From CAVTSA01 sp963790575 (GTDB lineage: Bacteria > Chloroflexota > Dormibacteria > Dormibacterales > Dormibacteraceae), in assembly GCA_963790575.1 (NCBI GenBank), contig CAWBPD010000038.1:11720-75719 (forward strand): a stretch of DNA of 64,000 bases, given 5' to 3'. The notes under the pieces are model-generated. The model saw only the letters and a list, made by a program, of their open reading frames with translations. It did not search any database and had not been told where the DNA came from. The position numbers and the translations under genes were made by a program. Shown piece after piece: positions 53,462 through 61,821 of this stretch (the stretch's first letter is position 1; each line of letters begins with the position of its first letter).

Positions 53462-53535
53462 GTTGCGCCGTAGCGTCCGGTTACGCGCGCAATTCACGAA
53501 GTGCGGCGGTTGCCGCACGCCCCTGAGGAGCCCCT

Positions 53536-54396
53536 GTGACCACCGAGACACAAGAGCCTTCCAAGCCCAAGTCGACGTATGTCGAGGACGCGATTCAGCT
53601 CGCGACAGACGCCAACTGGGAGGAAGCGATCGAGCTGAACAAGTACATCCTGGAGGCGTTCGGGTCCGACGAGTCGACGCACAACCGCATCGGCAAGGCC
53701 TACGCGGAACTGGACCAGCTGGAGGAAGCCAAGACCTCCTACGAGACGGCGCTCCAGGTGAACCCGCTCTCGCCCGTCGCGCGCAAGAACATCCAGAAGC
53801 TGGAGGGTCTGATCCGGACCCACCAGTCCTACCGCGCGGGCTCGGTTCGGGTCGACCCCAACCTCTTCGTGGAGGAGATGGGGAAGACGACCACCACCAC
53901 GCTGCGCGGCACCGCTGACGAGGTGGCCCAGAAGATCTCCGCCGGCGACGTCGCCGACCTCCGCATCGAGGGTGACGGGATCGAGGTCGACACCGCGCGC
54001 GGGGTGCGGATCGGCAGCCTGGAGCCGAAGCTGGCGCGGCGCCTGTTCAAGTTCATCCAGGGCGGCAACCGCTACCAGGTTGGCGTCACCTCCACCGACG
54101 GCAACGCCCTCAAGGTGATCGTGCGCGAGGTCTATCAGGACCCCAAGTTCGCCGGCAAGCCGAGCTTCCCGATCACCCGCAAGCGCGACGTCGAGTTCCG
54201 GCCCTACGCGCGCGAGAGCCTGGCCGCCGCCGGTCCCGCCATCTCCACCCTCGAAGATGAGGACCAGGACCTGAGCGACGCCCTGGTGGACGACGTGGAT
54301 GCCGAGCCCGAGGGCGAAGAGGGCATGCACGAGATCGAAGAGGAGGCCGCGGACGTGAGCTTCGACGAGGACCTCGACGAGGAGGACGAGGGCTGA
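53536..54396 (+). CDS. TPR-like protein with acidic tail, function unknown
   Basis: A 286-residue cytoplasmic protein without signal or membrane segment. About 10-85 contains two tetratricopeptide-like units (AIQLATDANWEEAIELNKYI and AYAELDQLEEAKTSYETALQ). A middle domain of about 110 residues has strands around ADLRIEGDGIEVD and RGVRIGSLEPKLARRLFKFI. The last 45 residues are strongly acidic (EGEEGMHEIEEEAADVSFDE). GTG 53536 follows GAGGAG. A chaperone-like or complex-scaffold role fits the architecture but is not shown. I recognise no named family. Confidence 0.75.
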   Translation: MTTETQEPSKPKSTYVEDAIQLATDANWEEAIELNKYILEAFGSDESTHNRIGKAYAELDQLEEAKTSYETALQVNPLSPVARKNIQKLEGLIRTHQSYRAGSVRVDPNLFVEEMGKTTTTTLRGTADEVAQKISAGDVADLRIEGDGIEVDTARGVRIGSLEPKLARRLFKFIQGGNRYQVGVTSTDGNALKVIVREVYQDPKFAGKPSFPITRKRDVEFRPYARESLAAAGPAISTLEDEDQDLSDALVDDVDAEPEGEEGMHEIEEEAADVSFDEDLDEEDEG

Positions 54397-54409
54397 GCAC
54401 GAGATTTCG

Positions 54410-54471
54410 CCCGTTTCGCACGGAACGGGTGTCATCCGGCCGGCCTTAGCACCCCTGCCGTGCGAAACGGG
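54410..54471. promoter_or_regulatory. Long inverted repeat between the TPR gene and hisZ
   Basis: CCCGTTTCGCACGG (54410-54423) and its exact reverse complement (54458-54471) form a 14-pair stem with a 34-nt loop. The loop has its own GGGTG/CACCC pairing and a GGCCGGCC palindrome. It starts 13 nt after the TPR stop and ends 19 nt before the hisZ start. It could be a terminator, a his leader structure or a regulator site. No T-tract follows. Confidence 0.6.
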
Positions 54472-54490
54472 AAAGCGGGGGAGGGGTGCG

Positions 54491-55786
54491 GTGCCTGACC
54501 CGCTCGACGATCTGTCGCCGCTGCCGGAGCCCCTGGACGCGCCCGATCTGCCGGACCTGGTCCCGGACGCCGCGGAGGCGATGCGGGCGACCCAGGAATC
54601 GGTGCTCTCCGAGATGCGGTCCTGGGGCTACCAGCTGGTGGCGACGCCCACCCTGGAGCGGGTTGAGACCCTGGCCCAGGGCCTGGACCCGGAGGAGATC
54701 CGCCGTCTCTTCAAGCTCACCGACCGGGACGGCTCGGTGCTGGCCTTGGTGGGCGAGCGCACGATCCCGGTGGCGCGGCTGGCCGGCGGCCGGCTCCGCT
54801 CCGCGCCGCTCCCGCTGCGCCTCTGCTACGCGGGCACCGTGCTCACCAACGACGCCGGCCGCTTCACCCACCAACGGGAGTGGCGGCAGGCGGGGGCGGA
54901 GCTGCTGGGCGCGGCAGGGGCGGTGGCGGACGCGGAGGTGATCGCGCTCGCGGCCCGCTGTCTCCGTGCCGCCGGCCTCGACGGCTGGCAAGTCGACGTC
55001 GGCCACGCGGAGTTCTTCCTCGGGCTCCTGGACGGGATCCAGGTCGAACCGGAGATGAAGCAGTCGATCCGCGCCGTGCTCGCCGCCCGCGACTTCGTGG
55101 CGCTGGAGCACCTCCTGGAGCAGACGCCGCTGCGGAGCGCTGAGCACGAGCTGCTGCTCCGCTTCCCCGGCCTGCGCGGCGGTCCAGAGATCCTCGACGC
55201 GGCCGCCAACCTGGTCAGCAGCCGGCGCTCGGCCCGGGCGCTGGAGGAGCTGGCGACGGTCCACCGCCTGCTCCAGGCTTACGACTTGGGCGACGCGCTC
55301 CGCCTCGACCTGGGCGCCATCCGCGACTTCGAGTACTACACGGGCGTGATCCTGGAGGCCTACCTGGACGCGCTCGGGCGCCCGCTGGTGCAGGGCGGCC
55401 GCTACGACCACCTGCTGGCCCGGTTCGGCCGGCCCGCCCCCGCCACCGGGTTCGTCCTCAACCTGGACCTGGTCGGGGACGCGCTGCGCCACCGGGTCGA
55501 GGCGCCCGCGCTGACCCGGCTGGACGCCGTCGTGGCCTGGTCGCGGGCCGGCCTCGATGGGGCGCTGCGGCTGGGTGCCACGCTGCGCCTCTTCGGCCTC
55601 CGCGCGATCGTCGCCACCCAGCCGCAGCCCCTCGACGCCGCCCGCGCCTGGGCTCGCAGCGCGGGCGCCCGCGACCTGCTGCACGTCGGGGGCGGCGACC
55701 GGGTCCGCTGGGTCGACCCGCAGGGCACCGTGCGACGGGTGGCCGAGCGGGCGGTGGTCGGCGAGCTGCTGCGGAGCCGCGCGTGA
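54491..55786 (+). CDS. hisZ: ATP phosphoribosyltransferase regulatory subunit
   Basis: A 431-residue histidyl-tRNA synthetase-like protein that partners short HisG in the first step of histidine synthesis and mediates feedback. Class II synthetase traces are present (FEYYTGVILEAY near 278-289, LVQGGRYDHLL), but the sequence lacks an intact tRNA synthetase catalytic set. Being directly coupled to a 207-residue HisG settles the call. The GTG start has GGGGGAGGGG upstream. Confidence 0.9.
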   Translation: MPDPLDDLSPLPEPLDAPDLPDLVPDAAEAMRATQESVLSEMRSWGYQLVATPTLERVETLAQGLDPEEIRRLFKLTDRDGSVLALVGERTIPVARLAGGRLRSAPLPLRLCYAGTVLTNDAGRFTHQREWRQAGAELLGAAGAVADAEVIALAARCLRAAGLDGWQVDVGHAEFFLGLLDGIQVEPEMKQSIRAVLAARDFVALEHLLEQTPLRSAEHELLLRFPGLRGGPEILDAAANLVSSRRSARALEELATVHRLLQAYDLGDALRLDLGAIRDFEYYTGVILEAYLDALGRPLVQGGRYDHLLARFGRPAPATGFVLNLDLVGDALRHRVEAPALTRLDAVVAWSRAGLDGALRLGATLRLFGLRAIVATQPQPLDAARAWARSAGARDLLHVGGGDRVRWVDPQGTVRRVAERAVVGELLRSRA

Positions 55787-56406
55787 TCTCGATCGCCATC
55801 CCGACCGGGGTCCTGCTCCCGGACTCCCTGGAGCTGCTGCGGCGGGCGGGGGTGGCGGACCTGGGGGCTGACGACCTGGGGCGGCGCCTGCTGGCCGAGC
55901 AGGGAGACACGCGGGTGGTCCTGGTCCGGCCCACCGACGTCCCCGCCTACGTCGAGCACGGGGCGGTCGACCTTGGCATCGCCGGTCAGGACTCGGTCTG
56001 GGAGACCGAGGGACGGCCGTACGAGCTCGCCGACCTTGGCTTCGGGCCCTGCACCTTCGTGCTCGCGGCGCCGCAGGACTCACCGCTGCGCGGGCGGGAG
56101 ACCTGGCCGCCGAGCCTGCGGGTGGCGACCAAGTATCCGCTCGCGACCACGCGGGCGCTGCGCCGACTGGGGCAGGCGGGCGAGGTGGTCCATCTCCACG
56201 GGTCGGTCGAGCTGGCTCCGCTGGTCGGGCTGGCCGACGTCATTGCCGACCTCACCGCGACCGGCCGCACGCTGCGCGAGAACCGCCTGCGGGTGATCGC
56301 CGAGCTGGGCCGGTCGACCGCGCGGCTGATCGCGAACCAGGCGGCGCTCAAGACCCGGTGGGACACGGTTGGCGAGGTCGTGGCCCGGATCCGCCGCGCC
56401 GTCTGA
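55783..56406 (+). CDS. hisG: ATP phosphoribosyltransferase, short form
   Basis: Catalyses the committed step of histidine synthesis. The 207-residue protein has SIAIPTGVLLPDSL, RPTDVPAYVEHGAVDLGI and GLADVIADLTATGRTLRENRL, as expected for the short form that needs HisZ. It overlaps hisZ by 4 nt. Confidence 0.95.
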   Translation: MISIAIPTGVLLPDSLELLRRAGVADLGADDLGRRLLAEQGDTRVVLVRPTDVPAYVEHGAVDLGIAGQDSVWETEGRPYELADLGFGPCTFVLAAPQDSPLRGRETWPPSLRVATKYPLATTRALRRLGQAGEVVHLHGSVELAPLVGLADVIADLTATGRTLRENRLRVIAELGRSTARLIANQAALKTRWDTVGEVVARIRRAV

Positions 56407-56426
56407 GCTGGGCGTAGCGCCAGACC

Positions 56427-56495
56427 GTCCACAGTCCGGGCCTACGCGCGGGGTGGTTGGACCCGAATGTCCACACTTTGGGCCTACGCGCTGGG
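56427..56495. repeat. Two imperfect direct repeats before the winged-helix gene
   Basis: GTCCACAGTCCGGGCCTACG (from 56427) and GTCCACACTTTGGGCCTACG (from 56469) share about 23 of 27 positions at a period of 42 nt. A partly inverted GGGCGTAGCGCC lies at 56411. They could be protein-binding sites in the hisG-winged-helix gap. Confidence 0.4.
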
Positions 56496-56512
56496 CGTGT
56501 CAGACTGCCCGG

Positions 56513-57541
56513 GTGAGCGGGGCGACGCTCGACCTCACTCGGGGGGAGATCCTCGCCTTCCGGCGGCGCGCCAACGCACTCGACCAAAGGCTCCCGAGTG
56601 GGCCCGACTCCCTCCGGCTAGCGGCCTGGGCGGGTCTGCAGGACAGCATGCCCCGAGCCGCCCTGCTCTCCATCCACGCGCGTGTCGAGGGGACTGGACC
56701 CTCGACCTGGGAAGATCCCTCGCTGCTGCAGCTGTGGGGGCCGCGGCACAACGTCTACACGGTCGCCGCTCGCGATCTGGCCCTCTTCACGCTCGGCATC
56801 CAGCCCGACGACGAGCGGAAGCGGCGCCGCGCGCGGGACCAAGCGGTACGTCTACGGGCCTTCCTCGGGGAGAGTCGGATGCGCCACAACGAGGTCGGGC
56901 GTGCCCTCGGGGTAGACGCCAACAGCCTGCTGTCCGCAGCCACCACCGGCACCGTCCTGATCCGGTGGGAGGGCGCGCGAGATTCGACGATCTGGACCGT
57001 CCCGCCACCCGACGCCGACCCCCACCAGGCCCGGCTGGAGCTGGCCCGCCGGTACCTGCACATCTACGGCCCGGCGACGGCGGCGGCGTTCGGCTGGTGG
57101 TCGGGGCTCGGCGCACCGGCCGCCGCGGCCACCTTCGAGGCGCTGGCCGGGGAGCTGACGCCGGTTCGAACGCCGATCGGCGAGGCGTGGATCCTCGCTG
57201 CCGACGAACCCGCGATCAGGACCGAGCCGGGACCCGCCGCACCGGCGCGACTGCTGCCCAGTGGTGACGCGTTTCTGCTCTTCCACGGCCCCGACCGCGA
57301 TCTCTTGGTGCCGGACGCTGCCCAGCGGCAGGCGCTCTGGCCTTCGCGCGTGTGGCCGGGCGGGGTCCTCGTCGAAGGTGAGCTGGTGGGGATCTGGCGT
57401 CGCGCCGGCGCGGCGGTCACGGTCCAGGCCTGGGCACCGGTATCGAGCTCAGGGCGGCATGCGGTCGAGCAGGAGGCGGCGAGCTTGCCGCTTCCGGGCG
57501 TCGCGGGGCCGATCACGATCCGCTGGGAGGAGTTGGGCTAG
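56513..57541 (+). CDS. Winged-helix DNA-binding domain protein (YcaQ/AlkZ-like superfamily)
   Basis: A 342-residue protein of the family formerly called DUF1006/HTH_42. It has RRRANALDQRLP, SIHARVEGTGPSTWEDPSLL, LWGPRHNVYTVAARDLALF and RYLHIYGPATAAAFGWWSGL. Some members unhook DNA crosslinks as glycosylases; others are uncharacterised. GTG 56513 begins the conserved part. Its TAG stop shares CTAG with the stop of the converging gene. Confidence 0.82.
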   Translation: MSGATLDLTRGEILAFRRRANALDQRLPSGPDSLRLAAWAGLQDSMPRAALLSIHARVEGTGPSTWEDPSLLQLWGPRHNVYTVAARDLALFTLGIQPDDERKRRRARDQAVRLRAFLGESRMRHNEVGRALGVDANSLLSAATTGTVLIRWEGARDSTIWTVPPPDADPHQARLELARRYLHIYGPATAAAFGWWSGLGAPAAAATFEALAGELTPVRTPIGEAWILAADEPAIRTEPGPAAPARLLPSGDAFLLFHGPDRDLLVPDAAQRQALWPSRVWPGGVLVEGELVGIWRRAGAAVTVQAWAPVSSSGRHAVEQEAASLPLPGVAGPITIRWEELG

Positions 57542-58692
57542 GGCCGGCCGGTGACGCGCCCGACGCCGAACTGGTTCCCGACCCGCGTCACCACCCCATG
57601 GCTGAGGTCCACCTCCAGCAGGTCCTCCGAGGGAGCGAGCGTGCCGGCCCGTCGGTAGGTGCGGGTGTCGATGATGTCGGTCGGGTCGCGCGTGCCCTTG
57701 CGGCCGGCGACGTAGGCGAACCGCCCATCGATGCTGAAGGTGATCCAGTGGGGGCTGGGATCGCTCACCCGCACCAGATGCGTCTGCCGGGGAGGAGCGG
57801 TCGCCATCTCGTAGACATGCACGAGCGGTTTGGTGCCGTCGTCGACCCATACCTCCCGCTCGCCCGGCGTCCAGGCGATGCCGTGACCGCCCCCACCGTG
57901 CGTGCCCACGAAGGGGACCGAGGCGATGACGCGGCCGGTGGCGACGCTCGCGACCTGGAACCCTGCGTACCCGTAGACGTCGTTCACGACCAGCGTGCCA
58001 GTGCCGTTGACCGAGAAGGGGCCGAGCAGCCCACCACAGCAGTAGCCGCCGATCGTCTCGATGACCCGGTTGGTGGCCGTGTCGCCGACGTACATCACGC
58101 CACTGGCGGTCTTCGTCTCCATGAAGACCCGACCGCCGTCGAGGCTAACCAGGGTGTCGTGGCTGCGGTCCGGGACCGTCACCCTGCCGACCACGCTGCC
58201 GCTGAGGCTATCCACCACCAGCTCGTAGGGGCTGTTCGGGTCCGACTCCCAGGTGGGCAGGTAGATGGTCTTCCCGTCGGGGGTGATGTTGCCGCGGTCG
58301 ACGCCCGGCCGGTGCAGCACTTTGTCCCACAGCACCTGGTCCGTCAGGAGGTCGACCGCAGCCAGGTACCCGGCACCCTGCCGGTTGTACATGACGTAGA
58401 AGCGATGGGTGGTCGCGGCCGCGGCGGCCCCGCGCACGTCCGCGCAGCACCCGAAGACGCGAATCGTCTCTACCATTCGGTGCCCGTGATCCATGTCGTA
58501 GACCCGGATGGTGCCGTCGTCCCCGGCCGCGTAGATGAAGTGACCGGTGCCTGTGGGGGTGGCTGCGGCGGGGGTGACGGCTGAGTTCCCGCCGGCGGCG
58601 ACCAGGAGGACGCCGATCAGGAGCAGCACCGCCCGAGATCTGCCGTTCGCCAGTGCAGCAAGCATCCGCCCTTCCGGCGGCGGAGCGTACAT
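57538..58692 (-). CDS. Secreted YVTN-type beta-propeller protein
   Basis: A 384-residue protein with a signal sequence (SRAVLLLIGVLLVAAGG) and repeated strand units such as HFIYAAGDDGTIRVYD, NITPDGKTIYLPTW and VSLDGGRVFM, typical of YVTN/lactonase-like propellers. Two CC pairs (FGCCAD and GGYCCGG) are notable and may be disulphides or metal sites. It has no clear link to histidine synthesis and runs against the operon direction. It is a different propeller class from the WHAWY family. Confidence 0.75.
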   Translation of the reverse strand: MYAPPPEGRMLAALANGRSRAVLLLIGVLLVAAGGNSAVTPAAATPTGTGHFIYAAGDDGTIRVYDMDHGHRMVETIRVFGCCADVRGAAAAATTHRFYVMYNRQGAGYLAAVDLLTDQVLWDKVLHRPGVDRGNITPDGKTIYLPTWESDPNSPYELVVDSLSGSVVGRVTVPDRSHDTLVSLDGGRVFMETKTASGVMYVGDTATNRVIETIGGYCCGGLLGPFSVNGTGTLVVNDVYGYAGFQVASVATGRVIASVPFVGTHGGGGHGIAWTPGEREVWVDDGTKPLVHVYEMATAPPRQTHLVRVSDPSPHWITFSIDGRFAYVAGRKGTRDPTDIIDTRTYRRAGTLAPSEDLLEVDLSHGVVTRVGNQFGVGRVTGRP

Positions 58693-58786
58693 CGGCGTCT
58701 CGCCGCCGGCCGCGCCGGAACTCGATCCCAACTCGGGTTAAGAAGGCGGTGGTGCCGTCGGTCGACCTGTCATCCTTGGACGTGAG

Positions 58787-60085
58787 ATGCCGGTCGAGCG
58801 CTACACCGCGGAGCAATGGCGAACGAGCGCTCGTGCCAAACGGACGCTCGATCTCGGTGCCACGCCGGAGCAGGCGCAGGCGGTGCGTGAGGTCTGCCGA
58901 GCGGTGGCAACCGAGGGCGACGCCGCGCTCCACCGGCTGACTCGGCGTTTCGACGGCTGGCAGCCCGGCCCGGGGGAGACGCTGGAGGTCCCCGAGGCCT
59001 GGCTGGACGCGGCGCTGAACCGGCTGTCAGAAGAGCAGCGGGAGGCGCTCCGGCTGGCGGCGCAGCGGATCCGCGCCTTCCACGAGATCGAGCAGCCCGA
59101 GCCGGTGCGATCGCTGGACGGCCTCCAGCTCCTCACCCGGCCGGTGCAGCGGGCCGGCATCTACGCACCGGGTGGCCGCGCCGCCTACCCCTCCACTGTC
59201 CTCATGACCGCGATCCCGGCCCGGGTCGCCGGCGTCCCCCACGTGGTCCTGGCCACACCGCCCGCACCAGACGGCTCAGTCAACCCCTCGGTGCTGGCCG
59301 CCGCCCGGTTGGGAGGCGTCGACACCGTCTACCGGATGGGCGGCGCCCAGGCCATCGCGGCGTTCGCCTACGGGACCGAGACCGTACCCCGCCAGGACGT
59401 GGTGGCAGGTCCCGGGAACATCTACGTGACCCTGGCCAAGCGCGAGGTGTTCGGGGCGGTGGGCGTCGACGGGGTGGCGGGGCCGACCGAGATCGTGATC
59501 GTGGCGGACCGAAGCGCGGACTCGGTCCTGGTCGCCGCCGACCTGGTTTCGCAGCTCGAGCACGACCCCCTCACCTGGGGCCTGCTGGTCACCGACTCGG
59601 CCTCGCTGGCGGACGCGGTGGCTGAGGAGATCGAGACTCAGACCCCGCGGCTGGACCGCGCATCGACGGTGCGGGACGCGACTTGCTGCCTGATCGTCGC
59701 GTCCACGCTGCGGGAGGCGGTGGCGATCGCCAACGACTTCGCCCCCGAGCACCTGGAGCTCCTGGGGGAGCGCGCCGAGCAGATGCTGGAGGCGGTGGAG
59801 AACGCGGGTGCGGTGTTCGTCGGGGAACGGGCGCCGAACGCGCTCGGCGATTACGTGATCGGGCCCAACCACACCCTGCCCACGGCGCAGGCGGCCCGGT
59901 TCTCGTCGCCGCTCGGCGTGCACACCTTTCTGAAGCGGACCAGTGTCTCGCGGGTCACACCCGAGGAGTTCGCGGCCCTGGAAGGCCCCGCTCGCACCCT
60001 GGCCGAGCTGGAGGGCTTCGGCGCCCACGCCCGCGCCATCCAGCTCCGGCGGGAGCCCGCGGGGCGAGCACGATCCACCCCATGA
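58787..60085 (+). CDS. hisD: Histidinol dehydrogenase
   Basis: Performs the last two oxidations, from histidinol to histidine. The 432-residue protein has YAPGGRAAYPSTVLM, GPTEIVIVAD, VSQLEHDPLTWG, FAPEHLELL and LGVHTFLKRTSVSRVT, with the zinc and catalytic residues in place. Its TGA overlaps the ATG of a 29-residue ORF (ATGA). Confidence 0.95.
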   Translation: MPVERYTAEQWRTSARAKRTLDLGATPEQAQAVREVCRAVATEGDAALHRLTRRFDGWQPGPGETLEVPEAWLDAALNRLSEEQREALRLAAQRIRAFHEIEQPEPVRSLDGLQLLTRPVQRAGIYAPGGRAAYPSTVLMTAIPARVAGVPHVVLATPPAPDGSVNPSVLAAARLGGVDTVYRMGGAQAIAAFAYGTETVPRQDVVAGPGNIYVTLAKREVFGAVGVDGVAGPTEIVIVADRSADSVLVAADLVSQLEHDPLTWGLLVTDSASLADAVAEEIETQTPRLDRASTVRDATCCLIVASTLREAVAIANDFAPEHLELLGERAEQMLEAVENAGAVFVGERAPNALGDYVIGPNHTLPTAQAARFSSPLGVHTFLKRTSVSRVTPEEFAALEGPARTLAELEGFGAHARAIQLRREPAGRARSTP

Positions 60086-60138
60086 AACTCCGCAAGCTCC
60101 GTTTCATCCACCCCACGAGGCTCCGCAAGCTCCGCCTC
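60073..60138. repeat. Two tandem 33-nt repeats forming compensated hairpins
   Basis: Units at 60073-60105 and 60106-60138. Each contains the same 12-nt loop TCCGCAAGCTCC. The first stem is ATGAAAC/GTTTCAT; the second is CGAGGC/GCCTCG. Three base pairs change on both sides between units (T-A to C-G, and two A-T to G-C), so pairing is conserved while sequence is not. Confidence 0.8.
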
Positions 60139-60171
60139 GCGGGGACCCCGGAAGCGGGGGCCCCGGAATGA
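60082..60171 (+). CDS. Possible 29-residue coupled ORF between hisD and hisB
   Basis: ATG 60082 overlaps the hisD stop and the TGA at 60169-60171 overlaps the hisB ATG, so ribosomes could pass through all three. The peptide begins MKLRKLRFIHP then TRLRKLRLAG: two basic, amphipathic 11-residue repeats, and a short acidic end. It may be a real small protein, a coupling device, or simply the frame through a structured repeat. Confidence 0.45.
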   Translation: MKLRKLRFIHPTRLRKLRLAGTPEAGAPE

Positions 60172-60752
60172 CCGAGCGCCGGGGCGTGGTCGAGCGGGAC
60201 AGTGCGGAGACCCAGCTCCGGTGCGAGGTGGTGCTCGATCGGGGCCAGAACGTGGATGCCGCCACCAACCTGCCGTTCCTGAACCACATGCTCGAGCAGA
60301 CCGCGCGCTACGGACGCTTCGACCTGGTCCTGCGCGGACGTGGCGACGTCGAGGTCGACCCGCACCACCTGATGGAGGATGTCGGCATCGTGGTCGGACA
60401 GGCGCTGAGCCAGGCGCTCGGCGATCGCCGGGGCATCGCCCGCTTCGCACATGCCTACGCACCGCTGGACGAGTCGCTGTCGCGCGTGGTGCTGGACCTG
60501 GGCAAGCGACCGTACCTCGCCTACCACCTGGATCTCACCGGCCGGATCGGTGAGTTGGAGTCGGAAACCTTTGAGGAGTGGTGGCGTGCCTTCTCGATCC
60601 ACCTGGGCGCCACCATCCACGTCGACCTGATCCGTGGCCTCAACCGTCACCACAAGGTGGAGTCGGCCTACAAGGCGCTCGGGCTGGCGCTGCGCCAGGC
60701 GGTGGCGGTGGAGGGTGATTCGCTCCCCAGCTCGAAGGGAATCCTCGGGTGA
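60168..60752 (+). CDS. hisB: Imidazoleglycerol-phosphate dehydratase
   Basis: Dehydrates IGP to imidazole-acetol phosphate. The 194-residue monofunctional enzyme has PFLNHMLEQTARYGRFDL, DPHHLMEDVGIVVGQAL, and near the end GLNRHHKVESAYKALGLALR, with the manganese-binding histidines. The HisB phosphatase domain is absent, as is usual outside enterobacteria. Confidence 0.95.
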   Translation: MTERRGVVERDSAETQLRCEVVLDRGQNVDAATNLPFLNHMLEQTARYGRFDLVLRGRGDVEVDPHHLMEDVGIVVGQALSQALGDRRGIARFAHAYAPLDESLSRVVLDLGKRPYLAYHLDLTGRIGELESETFEEWWRAFSIHLGATIHVDLIRGLNRHHKVESAYKALGLALRQAVAVEGDSLPSSKGILG

Positions 60753-60756
60753 GCCA

Positions 60757-61356
60757 ATGATCGCGATCGCGGACTACGGCGTGGGCAACGTGCGCTCGGT
60801 GGAGCGCGCGCTGCAGGCGGTGGGCGCGGACCCCAAGCTGACGCGCGGCTTCGACGACCTGGAACGGGCGAGCGGCATCGTGCTTCCGGGCGTGGGAGCC
60901 TTCGCCGCCGCATTGGAGAAGCTCCAGGCCGGCAACTTCGGGCGCGGCCTGGTGGAGCTGGCGCGCCGGGGCAAGCCGCTGCTGGGCGTCTGCGTCGGCT
61001 ACCAGCTGCTGTTCGAGGAGTCGCTGGAGCACGGGCGCCACGAGGGGCTGGGCCTCCTGCGGGGAAAGGTGGACCGGGTCAAGGACACCGAGAAGATTCC
61101 CGTCATCGGCTGGTGCCGGTTGCGCCAGCTGGGCCCCACGCCGCTCTGGGAGGGCATCGACGATCGGTCCTACTTCTACTTCGTCCACTCCTGGGCTCCC
61201 GACTCCTCCCCCGACGCCACCGGCGCCACCGACCACGCGACCGCCGCCGCCGCCGAGCGGGGGCGGGTCCTGGGCACCCAATTCCACCCCGAGAAGTCCG
61301 GGCGGCTCGGCCTCCGCGTCTACGCCAACTTTCTGAACGTCTGCGGAGCCGGGTAG
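60757..61356 (+). CDS. hisH: Imidazole glycerol phosphate synthase, glutaminase subunit
   Basis: Supplies ammonia to HisF. The 199-residue class I amidotransferase has DYGVGNVRSV, the nucleophile cysteine in GVCVGYQLLFEES and the HisGlu pair in GTQFHPEKSG. It starts 4 nt after hisB. An insertion near residues 155-165 (DSSPDATGATDHATAAA) is richer in alanine than usual. Confidence 0.94.
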   Translation: MIAIADYGVGNVRSVERALQAVGADPKLTRGFDDLERASGIVLPGVGAFAAALEKLQAGNFGRGLVELARRGKPLLGVCVGYQLLFEESLEHGRHEGLGLLRGKVDRVKDTEKIPVIGWCRLRQLGPTPLWEGIDDRSYFYFVHSWAPDSSPDATGATDHATAAAAERGRVLGTQFHPEKSGRLGLRVYANFLNVCGAG

Positions 61357-61358
61357 CG

Positions 61359-61817
61359 GTGTCGCACCGGATCGCACCCCCGGACGTGCAGCCCGTCGAC
61401 CTCCAGGTCTGCGTGCAGGCCTCGCTGGACGCGGCGATCGGGCGGGCGGCGGAGGCGGAGTCGCTGCGGCGGCCGCAGTGGATCCGCAAGGTGCTGACGG
61501 GGGCCGCCAACGCGCCGCACACCGGGCCGGCGCCTCGCTCCCGGGTCCGGCTTCGCGACGGGGCGGGCCGGCTGGCCGACGACGCCGCGCTGATGCGGGC
61601 GCTGGCCCGGGTGGACCCCGCGCGGGCGGTGCCCAACTACGGGCGCTCCCGCGTGCTGCGCATCCGCATCCCTCCCGAGCTCGACCAAGCCATCGACGAG
61701 GCGGCCCGCGTCGAGCACCAGCCGCACGGTGACTGGATCCGCACGCAGCTGACGAAGGCGGCGACCCAGCGTCTCAGCCGGGTCGGCAAGCCGGTCGCGC
61801 CCGGCACCGCGGGATGA
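61359..61817 (+). CDS. Hypothetical protein with ribbon-helix-helix-like end
   Basis: A 152-residue protein starting at GTG 61359, two bases after hisH. The N-terminal part has no recognised fold. The C-terminal 50 residues (SRVLRIRIPPELDQAIDEAA, then a helix) look like a ribbon-helix-helix DNA-binding motif. It could regulate the operon, but I infer this only from the motif. Note its position beside a gene remnant. Confidence 0.6.
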   Translation: MSHRIAPPDVQPVDLQVCVQASLDAAIGRAAEAESLRRPQWIRKVLTGAANAPHTGPAPRSRVRLRDGAGRLADDAALMRALARVDPARAVPNYGRSRVLRIRIPPELDQAIDEAARVEHQPHGDWIRTQLTKAATQRLSRVGKPVAPGTAG

Positions 61818-61821
61818 GCGG

